This document shows, piece by piece, positions 25,001 through 32,640 of a stretch of DNA of 64,000 bases; within the stretch, counting starts at the first letter, position 1; every line of letters begins with the position of its first letter. The stretch covers positions 57,276-121,275 of the forward strand of contig CAYHPR010000001.1 in NCBI GenBank assembly GCA_964358895.1, read 5' to 3'. Source of the DNA: CAYHPR01 sp964358895. GTDB lineage: Archaea > Micrarchaeota > Micrarchaeia > CABMEP01. Both the position numbers and the translations under genes were made by a program. Under the pieces are notes generated by a model. The model was given only the letters and a program-made list of their open reading frames with translations, did no database searches and was not told the origin of the DNA.

Positions 25001-26407
25001 ATGCTTCTTTACAATACATTGACTAGAAAGAAAGAACTATTCGAACCACTGAATCCGCCTGCAGTTATGATGTATGCATGCGGCCCGACAGTATATGATT
25101 ATGCACACATCGGCAACTTCAGAGCATTTATTTTTGATGACATTGTGCATCGCTACTTGATTCACAAGAGATACAATGTCACAATGGTCCAAAACTTAAC
25201 AGATGTAGATGATAAAACCATTAAGGGATCGAAAAAAGAAAAACTCACGCTTAAGCAGTTCACTGAAAAATATGCAACAGCCTTTTTTGAAGATCTAGAA
25301 AAACTAAATGTAATGAAAGCAGATGTTCATCCGAAAGCAACTGAACACATCAATGAAATGGTGGCACTTACAAAAAAACTGATTGAAAAGGGGACTGCGT
25401 ACCAGGGAGAAGATGGATCTATCTACTATAAAGTCGACAAGTTTCCTGAGTATGGCAAGTTGTCACATTTCAAGCTTAAGCAATTAAAGGCAGGTGCAAG
25501 TGGCCGCGTTGCTGCTGACGAATATACGAAGGAACAAGTAAACGATTTTGCATTGTGGAAGGCGTGGACACCTGAAGATGGAGAGGTTTTCTGGCAAACA
25601 GAACTTGGTAAAGGAAGACCAGGATGGCATCTTGAATGCAGTGCAATGAGCAGCAAATATCTTGGTGAGACATTTGACATTCACTGCGGAGGAATCGATC
25701 TCATGTTTCCACATCATGAAAATGAAATCGCACAAAGTGAAGGAGCTACAGGCAAACAGTTCGTTAAATTCTGGTTGCATAACGAACATATCCTAGTTGA
25801 AGGAAAGAAAATGAGCAAGTCTCTTGGCAACTTCTACACGCTCAGAGACATCTTGGGTAAAGGATACAAACCAGAAGCAGTTCGTTATCTTTTCGTCTCT
25901 GCACATTATCGAGACCAGATCAATTTTACATTCAAATCTCTAGAAAGTGCACAGGCAGCTGTTGACCGCGTGTTTGATTTTGTCAGATCACTCAAAGAGA
26001 TAAAGTCAGAACTTGAAAATCCTGATGTTAAAACAGTCGTTAGCGACTTTGAGGAACAGTTTGAACTGGCAATGGATGATGATCTGAATACCTCGCTTGC
26101 ACTAGCTGCGCTCTTCGATTTTATCAAAGCAATCAACAGCTTCACAGCGGAGAATAATTTTGGAGTTAACAATGCTAAAGAAGTGATGGCGTCGGTTGAA
26201 AAGATTGACAGAGTATTAGGACTGTTAAAGTTTCTTGAGAAACCGCTTCCGATTGCAAAAGAAGAACTTGACAATCTGATTCAGGAAAGAGAAACTGCAA
26301 GAAAAGCAGGTGATTTCAAGAGAGCCGATGAAATAAGAAAACAACTGAAAGAAAAAGGAATAATCCTTGAAGACTCAAAAGCAGGAATAACTTGGAAAGT
26401 TGTATGA
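25001..26407 (+). CDS. cysS: Cysteinyl-tRNA synthetase
   Basis: Charges tRNA-Cys, 468 residues, full length. YACGPTVYDYAHIGNFRAF holds the zinc Cys and the HIGH motif; WHLECSAMSSKYLGE and HCGGIDLMFPHHENEIAQ complete the zinc site; KKMSKSLGNFYT at about 268-279 is the KMSKS loop. The C-terminal helical anticodon-binding part ends IILEDSKAGITWKVV. A TATA-like AAATATAAAAC at 24971-24981 lies about 25 bases before the ATG. The cognate intron-containing tRNA-Cys is at 18596. Direct charging is therefore available to this organism. Confidence 0.97.
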   Translation: MLLYNTLTRKKELFEPLNPPAVMMYACGPTVYDYAHIGNFRAFIFDDIVHRYLIHKRYNVTMVQNLTDVDDKTIKGSKKEKLTLKQFTEKYATAFFEDLEKLNVMKADVHPKATEHINEMVALTKKLIEKGTAYQGEDGSIYYKVDKFPEYGKLSHFKLKQLKAGASGRVAADEYTKEQVNDFALWKAWTPEDGEVFWQTELGKGRPGWHLECSAMSSKYLGETFDIHCGGIDLMFPHHENEIAQSEGATGKQFVKFWLHNEHILVEGKKMSKSLGNFYTLRDILGKGYKPEAVRYLFVSAHYRDQINFTFKSLESAQAAVDRVFDFVRSLKEIKSELENPDVKTVVSDFEEQFELAMDDDLNTSLALAALFDFIKAINSFTAENNFGVNNAKEVMASVEKIDRVLGLLKFLEKPLPIAKEELDNLIQERETARKAGDFKRADEIRKQLKEKGIILEDSKAGITWKVV

Positions 26408-26527
26408 ACAAAAAAAACAGCTGTGCACTAGGTAGAATCCGAGCTTACGCTGATCCCAATTAAAATAATCAAAAAGAGTATACTATTATATGGGTTATGG
26501 AACATAAGAAACAATATTGCAAAATAA

Positions 26528-26968
26528 CTATTTACCCCGTATAAAGCGCCTTAAACTGCCTAAAAGATCATTAAATTGGTCTTTTCTGTCAACTCCTGAT
26601 AAACTTAGAACTTCTCTACCTTCTAAGATTCTTTTAGTGGCTTTTTCTACTTCATAAGGCTCAATATAGTCTTTATTTTTAATTTTAGGTTTTATTTTAG
26701 TCCCTAAAGGTGTAGATACCTTCTTTTGAGGCTTAGAAGACGGTTTAGCCTTCTGGATTGGCGGAATATGTGTCCTAAAATCAGGCTTGCAGTACATCTC
26801 TCGCTCATATTCGACCATTTCACTGAATGGAAAGCGCTGACCGCAGCGTGCACATATTGTCATGTGCAATGCATCACTACATCCATAGCAGACAAAGCCA
26901 TACTGAATAGTGTAAACACCTTGCCCTTCGCTTTCAAGCTCACGACCGCAGTTATTGCAGCGTACCAT
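26528..26968 (-). CDS. LIM-like zinc-ribbon protein
   Basis: A 146-residue protein whose N-terminal 60 residues hold closely spaced cysteines in LIM-like order: CNNC, then CYGC, then CARC, then a lone Cys in MYCKPDF. The middle is Pro/Lys-rich and unstructured; the C-terminal 50 residues are charged and helical. The first in-frame codon (TTG) is ignored in favour of ATG 26966-26968, which overlaps the stop of the upstream glycosyltransferase gene as TGATG. Function unknown; coupling suggests a link with that membrane enzyme. Confidence 0.7.
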   Translation of the reverse strand: MVRCNNCGRELESEGQGVYTIQYGFVCYGCSDALHMTICARCGQRFPFSEMVEYEREMYCKPDFRTHIPPIQKAKPSSKPQKKVSTPLGTKIKPKIKNKDYIEPYEVEKATKRILEGREVLSLSGVDRKDQFNDLLGSLRRFIRGK

Positions 26969-27975
26969 CAAAATACCTTAATAACTCCATAAAGAAGGAG
27001 CACAAGGATACCGAGAATGGATTCTGCGCCTAAAACAAGTATTACGAGCCGCTGTTCACTGATGCCAGGAAAACGTTTGACTATGAACTGGCCTAGATGG
27101 ACGGATTTGCCTTCATGAACCAACCCGTGGTCGGTTATGGTTGACCACCATCCCTTAGACGGCAACCGGTTAGGGATTTTGAAGAAAAGAAAATCAACGA
27201 TGTATGGAAGCATCAGTATTGCACCTGCAAGCTCAATACCTCCAACAATTACAGTTGCACCTATCATTGCACCGATAAGCAATGTGCCGACATCATCAGG
27301 AAATATTTGTGCAGGATACCAATTGTAACGAAGGAATGCGAGAAGAGCGCCAAGCAAGGTTGCTGAGAAAACCATAGTTAATTGATTTCCTTGTGAATAT
27401 CCGAGAATAAAAAGGAAAAGCGCAATTGTAGCACCCAAACCGGCCTCGAGGCCATTGTAGCCTGCGAACACATTTGCCAGATTAGTTGACGCAGCAATGC
27501 CGATCGGGATAAAAATTACTTCATAGAATAATGGAGTAACTGCAGTTATCACCCCTATAAGAGGTAAGGAAAATGGATGCAGCGCAGGTACTTTTACAGC
27601 TGCCAATGGCAGTGACGCTGCAAAAGGCAATAGGAACTTAATTTTCTGTCTAAGGCCTAAAACATCATCTAGAAATCCGATTATCTCAATGAGGAGAACG
27701 ACTGAAAGAACAGCTAGGAGATAACTGTTATCGATTGCAGTATTAAAAAATAACCGAAGCGACGGAAAAGAAGCTGCAGCAATACTTAATAACAGCGCAG
27801 CGATCACACCAGCTGCAATTGCAATCCCACCTAACTCAGGGATTAGTGGCTTATTCTTTTTATGAATATCTGATGCTACAATCCCTACCTTTTTTGTTGA
27901 AGAGATAACTAGAGGAGTAACAACGAATGTAACAACAAACGAGACAATAAATGCAGTAATTGCTAAGAATAACAT
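26968..27975 (-). CDS. GlcNAc-1-phosphate-transferase-like (Alg7/AglH type) membrane enzyme
   Basis: Polyprenyl/dolichyl-phosphate sugar-1-phosphate transferase, 335 residues with about ten membrane segments. Key family motifs: IGFLDDVLGLRQKIKFL (the DDxxG metal/lipid site), NLANVFAGYNGLEAG (matching NxxNxxxGxNGLE of Alg7-type enzymes), and FPDDVGTLLIGA. This group starts N-linked glycan assembly on an isoprenoid carrier. The many N-glycosylation sequons in the surface proteins from 49929 to 64000 fit such a pathway, and the isoprenoid carrier would come from the MEP genes if they are active. Confidence 0.88.
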   Translation of the reverse strand: MLFLAITAFIVSFVVTFVVTPLVISSTKKVGIVASDIHKKNKPLIPELGGIAIAAGVIAALLLSIAAASFPSLRLFFNTAIDNSYLLAVLSVVLLIEIIGFLDDVLGLRQKIKFLLPFAASLPLAAVKVPALHPFSLPLIGVITAVTPLFYEVIFIPIGIAASTNLANVFAGYNGLEAGLGATIALFLFILGYSQGNQLTMVFSATLLGALLAFLRYNWYPAQIFPDDVGTLLIGAMIGATVIVGGIELAGAILMLPYIVDFLFFKIPNRLPSKGWWSTITDHGLVHEGKSVHLGQFIVKRFPGISEQRLVILVLGAESILGILVLLLYGVIKVF

Positions 27976-28093
27976 TTTACCACTATTTTATTAGACAACT
28001 AAACAATGTGATAAATACAACTGATAAATGATTGGAGCTTGTAGCTTTTAATCTTAATGCATACCTTGGTTTATTGGCAGAGTTTAAGCAAGG

Positions 28094-28282
28094 TTATTTC
28101 TTCCTTGTTTTCTCAGCTGATTCTATTTTTTGGATCATCTCATGAAGTGAGATAGTATTTGAAAGAAACTCTTGTGCGACCTTTTCAAAAGGCACTTTTC
28201 TCTCTGCCGCTATTTTCATAAGCTCTATAGTCATATACCTAATTTCACTGTTGACACTTCCGATTTCTTCGTATGATGCCAT
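28094..28282 (-). CDS. Small helical hypothetical protein
   Basis: A 62-residue acidic/basic helical protein, not recognised: MASYEEIGSVNSEIRYMTIELM, then KVPFEKVAQEFLSNT and a charged tail. A TATA-like CTTTTTATAG at about 28303-28311 lies about 22 bases upstream of its ATG, which supports real, leaderless expression. It lies next to a structured, GC-containing hairpin at 28348-28410. Confidence 0.55.
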   Translation of the reverse strand: MASYEEIGSVNSEIRYMTIELMKIAAERKVPFEKVAQEFLSNTISLHEMIQKIESAEKTRKK

Positions 28283-28347
28283 AATTTGATTTTGTACATA
28301 CGCTATAAAAAGCTTGGCAGTAGCCGGACCATTGAAGTAAAAGAAAA

Positions 28348-28410
28348 AAGAAGAAGCAGAAAAATAGTGGGAGGATGACGACCGAAGCCGTCTTTTTCAC
28401 GCTTCTTCTT
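28348..28410. other. Long imperfect hairpin (possible ncRNA or terminator)
   Basis: AAGAAGAAGC (28348-28357) is perfectly complementary to GCTTCTTCTT (28401-28410). Inside it, GTG/CAC and GACG/CGTC pair as well, closing an ACCGAAGC loop. The hairpin separates the divergent genes at 28094 and 28482. No C/D or K-turn signature is recognised. It may be a structured small RNA or part of a regulatory leader. Confidence 0.4.
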
Positions 28411-28481
28411 ATTATTATAATAATAAAAACATTTATAAATGTAATTATAGTTATAATAACAATAATTCTAGATTATCCTCG

Positions 28482-28634
28482 ATGGTCAATATGTCAAAAG
28501 TGTCCGTGTCAATTTCTATTGATTCAAAAGTAAACTTCAACATAGAGCAGATGGCAGAAAAAGAAGGGAAGACAAGGACTGAAAAGATTGTTGAAATTCT
28601 GAATGAATGGATTGAAAAGAAAAAGGCGAGGTAG
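28482..28634 (+). CDS. Ribbon-helix-helix (CopG/MetJ-like) DNA-binding protein
   Basis: A 50-residue protein: SKVSVSISIDSKVNFNIEQ, MAEKEGKTRTEKIVEIL and NEWIEKKKAR. The N-terminal strand (alternating residues), followed by two helices with the pattern xxxGxTRTExIxEIL, is the ribbon-helix-helix fold. ATG 28491 is an alternative start. A TATA-like ATTTATAAATG at 28430-28440 precedes it. It is the first gene of a small island with the immunity-like gene at 28765; it may regulate that gene or act as an antitoxin-type repressor. Confidence 0.68.
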   Translation: MVNMSKVSVSISIDSKVNFNIEQMAEKEGKTRTEKIVEILNEWIEKKKAR

Positions 28635-28670
28635 ACAAAGCAGAACATAAAAGATAGATGTGCAATGTTT

Positions 28671-28708
28671 CTCACCGCCCAGCATTCGACCTGCTGGGCT
28701 TGGTTGAG
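28671..28708 (+). other. GC-rich hairpin between RHH and immunity-like genes
   Basis: GCCCAGC (28677-28683) pairs with GCTGGGC (28693-28699) around a nine-base loop, and CTCACC (28671-28676) pairs with GGT-T-GAG (28702-28708) to extend the stem to 13 base pairs. It stands out in otherwise AT-rich DNA. Possible roles are attenuation of the downstream gene, an operator or a small RNA. Confidence 0.5.
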
Positions 28709-28764
28709 GACAAATCGTTATCTGAAACATGAATGAATATAATTATAACCGAATAAGCAAGTAA

Positions 28765-29280
28765 ATGTCTGTTTATATGACATCTGAAACTCGGAAGAAA
28801 AATAAAACATCGAAATTCTCTTTAGTATACAAAGACGAGACACTTGCAGAACTTGTAAAAAAAACCGATAAAAAAACATTGGCTGTCTGGGCGATTGATT
28901 GCGTTGAGCGCATTCTGCCGTTTTTTGAGGAGAAATATCCGAAGGACAATCGACCTCGGAAAGCTATTGAAGCACTCCAGAAATGGATACGCACCGGAGT
29001 ATTCAAGATGGCAGACGTACGTAAGGCTTCGCTTGATTCTCATGAAGCCGCCCGTGAAATAGGAGAAGATAACCCGGCTCGATCTGTCGCCCGCGCCGCG
29101 GGCCAGGCAATGGCAACCGCACACGTCCCAACGCATTCTATTGCTGCTGCAAACTATTCTTTACAAGCTATTTATAGATCCACAAATTTTTCTGACGCCG
29201 ATGCTTCCGTAGCCAAAGAACGAAAGTGGCAGTACAAACGCTTGCTTTGGTTGAGAAAAAAGTTCGAACCCATTAGCTGA
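28765..29280 (+). CDS. Putative immunity-protein-like (Imm5-type) protein
   Basis: A 171-residue, alanine-rich helical protein. The sequence LAVWAIDCVERILPFFEEKYP, KDNRPRKAIEALQKWIRTG, then DSHEAAREIGEDNPARSVARAAGQAMATAHVPTHSIAAANYSLQAIY follows a pattern that I associate with bacterial proteins annotated as putative immunity proteins (Imm5-like). Its DNA is markedly richer in GC than its neighbours (38 of 60 bases at 29041-29100), which suggests recent transfer from another genome. No toxin gene is next to it. The name describes the family only; protection against a toxin is not shown. Confidence 0.6.
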   Translation: MSVYMTSETRKKNKTSKFSLVYKDETLAELVKKTDKKTLAVWAIDCVERILPFFEEKYPKDNRPRKAIEALQKWIRTGVFKMADVRKASLDSHEAAREIGEDNPARSVARAAGQAMATAHVPTHSIAAANYSLQAIYRSTNFSDADASVAKERKWQYKRLLWLRKKFEPIS

Positions 29281-29321
29281 AGAATAAAAAGACCAACTGC
29301 TAGCTATTGTTACGAATAACT

Positions 29322-29978
29322 ATGGACTCTATGAAAGCTGACGAACTTAAAACAAAAATATGCCCAGTTTGCGGCAGAAGCAGTAACAAAGTAGAATTCA
29401 TTGGATTCTTTTGTATTGACGACTACATGTCTGAAAAGAAACTGAAACTACCTAAAGAGATAAAGATCAGCGTCTGCAAGAGATGTGACAAAGTTGCAGT
29501 TAGAGAAACAGAATGGAAAGAATCAATTATCCAATTGAAAGATGGAATAACCTCACAGCTTAAAGGCCCTGGAATTGAAGAAATTAGGATTTTGAAAACA
29601 GGGCTGAGGGAAATTGAGGTTGAATTTCTTTTCTGGAAGTCTAAGATTAAAAGAACCGTACCAGTTCTCCAAAGACGCACACTGTGCGATGTGCATACAA
29701 AGATGGCCAGAGGCTACTACGAAGCAACTATCCAGTTACGTGGAGATTTTAACAGGATAGAGAAAGCAGCAAGACATCTGATGGAACTGCTTAACAAAAT
29801 ATCGTTTGTGACTGCATTCAATGAATTTAAGTACGGTGTTGACATCATGGTAGGGTCGAATGAAGCTGTAAGAAAAGCAGTCAGTAAATTAGGACTAAAA
29901 GCAGTCGTTACCCGTAAGGTTTGGGGTGCAAAAGCAGGAGAAACAATTTACAGAGTTACATACTTAATTAAATTGTGA
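29322..29978 (+). CDS. nmd3: NMD3-family protein
   Basis: Archaeal homologue of the 60S-subunit adaptor NMD3, 218 residues. Two zinc pairs are seen at the N-terminus, CPVCG and CKRC, separated by about 35 residues, followed by the alpha/beta domain: RTLCDVHTKMARGYYEATIQLRG and YGVDIMVGSNEAVRKAVSKL. It is at the short end for archaeal NMD3. The start at ATG 29322 is preferred to an in-frame TTG at 29307. It probably acts in late large-subunit assembly. Confidence 0.85.
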   Translation: MDSMKADELKTKICPVCGRSSNKVEFIGFFCIDDYMSEKKLKLPKEIKISVCKRCDKVAVRETEWKESIIQLKDGITSQLKGPGIEEIRILKTGLREIEVEFLFWKSKIKRTVPVLQRRTLCDVHTKMARGYYEATIQLRGDFNRIEKAARHLMELLNKISFVTAFNEFKYGVDIMVGSNEAVRKAVSKLGLKAVVTRKVWGAKAGETIYRVTYLIKL

Positions 29979-30003
29979 CGAGACAGATAAAAAATTTCTT
30001 AAA

Positions 30004-30981
30004 CTAAATGCTGCGCACTTCCTTTGGAAGTGTGAATTTTACATTCTCTTTGATCACAGTTAGAGTTTCGACAGTAAGTTTTCCTTCGCTGCGTTTTTCG
30101 AGCGCTGCGACAACACCCTGAACAAGGTGCTCAGGTGCGGATGCACCCGCACTTATCCCTATACGCTTCTTTCCTACGAGCCATTCGTCCTTCAGCTCTG
30201 ACACATCATCGATTAGGTACGCATCGATACCTTTCACCCTCGCGGTCTCAACTAATCGGTTCGAGTTTGAAGAATTTTTTGAACCGACAACGAGGACAAG
30301 ATCAACATTATCAGACATCTTTCTTACGGCATACTGCCTGTTGGTGGTCGCATAACATATGTCCTGCATTGGAGGCGACTGTAGAGCCGGGTAGCGTTTG
30401 CGCAACACGTCCGCGATCCGTTCGCAATCATCTATGAATAGAGTTGTTTGTGTGAGGTAGATAAGCTTGTCAGCCTTAATACCTGCCGGAAGGGATACAG
30501 ATTCCGCCTCTTTTAGGTTATCGACCAAAACCATGCAGTCCGGCCGAATGCTCATAGCTGCTTCTGCTTCCGGATGGCCTTTGTGACCGATATAGAATAT
30601 TGCATAGCCTTCGTTTGCGAACCTGTTCACTTCCAGATGAACCTTTGTAACGAGCGGACAGGTCGCATCGATAACCGTTATATTTTTCGATTTCGCCTTC
30701 TTAACAAATTCTGGCTTTGATCCATGTGCTGACAAGATATATACTGCCCCTTCAGGAACCTTGTCGACATCCGGCTCAATACCTACTCCCATGTCCAAAA
30801 ACTTCTGCGTGATGTGCTTGTTATGGACCGCTTCGTGGTTAAGAAATATCTTCCGGTTAGGAAACTGCTTGACAATGAGTTCCACTGTATCTACAATGCG
30901 AACGACGCCCGCGCAGAAACCTCTCGGTTCCACGAGCGTTACTTTCGGTGCGTCCACTGAATTGTTAATAGTTTCTTCCAT
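30004..30981 (-). CDS. ispH: 4-hydroxy-3-methylbut-2-enyl diphosphate reductase (IspH)
   Basis: Last enzyme of the MEP pathway: it reduces HMBPP to IPP and DMAPP with a 4Fe-4S cluster. All three cluster cysteines are present: GFCAGV (Cys23), DATCPLV (Cys108) and DICYATTNRQ (Cys209). LNHEAVHN and SAHGSKP carry the substrate-binding His residues, and GSKNSSNSNRL is the diphosphate-binding block. Length 325 is normal for bacteria. The frame is open for 41 more codons upstream, but the ATG at 30981 gives the standard start and leaves room for a TATA-like element at 31021-31030. Divergent from ispG. Confidence 0.97.
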   Translation of the reverse strand: MEETINNSVDAPKVTLVEPRGFCAGVVRIVDTVELIVKQFPNRKIFLNHEAVHNKHITQKFLDMGVGIEPDVDKVPEGAVYILSAHGSKPEFVKKAKSKNITVIDATCPLVTKVHLEVNRFANEGYAIFYIGHKGHPEAEAAMSIRPDCMVLVDNLKEAESVSLPAGIKADKLIYLTQTTLFIDDCERIADVLRKRYPALQSPPMQDICYATTNRQYAVRKMSDNVDLVLVVGSKNSSNSNRLVETARVKGIDAYLIDDVSELKDEWLVGKKRIGISAGASAPEHLVQGVVAALEKRSEGKLTVETLTVIKENVKFTLPKEVRSI

Positions 30982-31042
30982 TAAACCACATGAGCTGTAA
31001 AAATAAACTAGGAAAACATAGATTAAATACTTTTCCACGACT

Positions 31043-31068
31043 CCACAGATCCTTGCATGGATTTGTGG
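31043..31068. promoter_or_regulatory. Inverted repeat between divergent ispH and ispG promoters
   Basis: CCACAGATCC (31043-31052) and GGATTTGTGG (31059-31068) form a ten-base-pair stem, one pair being G-T, around TTGCAT. It lies between the putative ispH TATA box (31021-31030, minus strand) and the ispG TATA box (31091-31100). This is a good position for a shared operator controlling both genes. Confidence 0.55.
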
Positions 31069-31090
31069 TGTGACCTGCCAAACATATGCG

Positions 31091-31100
31091 TTTTTAAACC
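31091..31100 (+). promoter_or_regulatory. TATA box of ispG
   Basis: TTTTTAAACC lies with its centre about 25 bases before the ispG ATG at 31120, the usual distance for a leaderless archaeal transcript. It shows that this bacterial-pathway gene has an archaeal promoter. Confidence 0.6.
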
Positions 31101-31119
31101 GCAAAAGCTAAGGCAAGTT

Positions 31120-32628
31120 ATGGCCCGTTATAACGGCTTTTCTAGAGAGAAGATGTTCGAAGAGTTTGAACGTATTCTCACTACAACAAAATTAACTGAT
31201 TTTTCACAAAGACAACTTACGCAGCGAGTCAGAGTCGGAGACGTAGAGATTGGAGGTGGAGCTCCGATTGTTATTCAATCGATGACCAATACAGTTACCA
31301 GTGATGTTGACGCAACGGTTGAACAAACGATGCAGTTGAACAAAGCGGGATCGCAGCTCGTGCGCGTAACAGTCATGAATCAAGCTTATGCCAAAGCAGT
31401 ACCTGAGATAAAGAAACGATTGACTGATGCAGGTTACAATGTGCCAATAATCGGTGACTTTCACTTCATCGGACATAAGCTTCTGCAGGACGTTCCGGAG
31501 TGCGCCGCAGCGCTGGACAAGTATAGAATTAATCCAGGCAATAACGGAAGCGATGACGAATTCAAAACGTTTATCAAAATCGCTGTCGACAATGGCAAAC
31601 CCATACGTACAGGAGTCAATAAGGGATCGCTTACCAGCAGTCCGCGCGCGATAGGAACACTCGTTCTTAACGAGCTGATGAGTCAGAATGCAAAACTACC
31701 GAAACCGTATTCTGCTGAAGATATTATCGTGCTCTCGATGGTCGAGACTGCCCTGCGCGCGGCCGACATGTCGCTCAGATACGGGTTGCCGAAAGACAAA
31801 CTGATTATCGCAGTCAAAGTTTCAAAGATTAGAGAAATGGTTCTTTCCTATCGTCTCTTGTCAGCGCTCAGCGACTTTACGCTGCACCTCGGACTTACCG
31901 AGGCTGGTGCGAGAAACAAAGGAGCTATCTATTCAACTGTTGCACTTACACAACTGTTGGCTCGAGGAATCGGCGACACTATTCGAACATCGCTTACGCC
32001 ATCGCCCAATGAGAGCAGGACGGCGGAGGTCGCAATATGCCGAAACATTGCACGCACTCTCGCTGATCGTGCAAAGAATGCTAAAAACAAAAATGATTTC
32101 GGTTCTTATCTCAAGCTGCATAATGAGAAAACGGCCAGAAGTCCACAGGAATTGGAATATGCGGATGCTGTCAGATACGCCGTACAGGGAGCATTCGAAC
32201 CGGAATCTATTGTATCTGCCAGTTCAATCGATCCAAAACTAAGGGATATTGTAATGGAAGCAACAGGCCTTAAACCAGCGATCTTCGAAGTGACTGCATG
32301 CCCAGGCTGCGGTAGGACGGATCGTGAGGATTTTATGCTTTTGAGAGAGAGCGTTGAAAAATATCTGGAAAGCAGAAAGGAAGAGCTGATGGCAAAGGGT
32401 TTCGGCAAACACAGGACGTTTAGGATCGCTTCGATGGGCTGCGTCGTAAATGGACCTGGCGAGTCAGCAGACGCAGACATTGGAATCAGTTTGCCTGGCA
32501 TCAGCGAAACGCCGCAGGCGCTCGTGTTCGTCAATCACAAGAGAGTAGACAACCTCCATGAAAAGACGCTCGAAAAAATTACAGACAAATTCAAGAGAAT
32601 GGTCGATGAATACATAGAAAAAGCTTAA
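31120..32628 (+). CDS. ispG: 4-hydroxy-3-methylbut-2-en-1-yl diphosphate synthase (IspG/GcpE)
   Basis: Penultimate MEP-pathway enzyme, converting MEcPP to HMBPP. The N-terminal barrel begins RVRVGDVEIGGGAPIVIQSMTNTVTSD, the hallmark of IspG. Cluster ligands are Cys394 and Cys397 (ACPGCGRTD), Cys441 (MGCVVNGPGE) and the following Glu. At 502 residues it is longer than the usual bacterial form (about 370), because of an extra segment between barrel and cluster domain, as in the longer bacterial/plastid forms. The start is set by the TATA box at 31091. The coding DNA is GC-rich compared with neighbours (37 of 60 bases at 31741-31800), suggesting acquisition. Confidence 0.97.
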   Translation: MARYNGFSREKMFEEFERILTTTKLTDFSQRQLTQRVRVGDVEIGGGAPIVIQSMTNTVTSDVDATVEQTMQLNKAGSQLVRVTVMNQAYAKAVPEIKKRLTDAGYNVPIIGDFHFIGHKLLQDVPECAAALDKYRINPGNNGSDDEFKTFIKIAVDNGKPIRTGVNKGSLTSSPRAIGTLVLNELMSQNAKLPKPYSAEDIIVLSMVETALRAADMSLRYGLPKDKLIIAVKVSKIREMVLSYRLLSALSDFTLHLGLTEAGARNKGAIYSTVALTQLLARGIGDTIRTSLTPSPNESRTAEVAICRNIARTLADRAKNAKNKNDFGSYLKLHNEKTARSPQELEYADAVRYAVQGAFEPESIVSASSIDPKLRDIVMEATGLKPAIFEVTACPGCGRTDREDFMLLRESVEKYLESRKEELMAKGFGKHRTFRIASMGCVVNGPGESADADIGISLPGISETPQALVFVNHKRVDNLHEKTLEKITDKFKRMVDEYIEKA

Positions 32629-32640
32629 GATTAGTTGATC

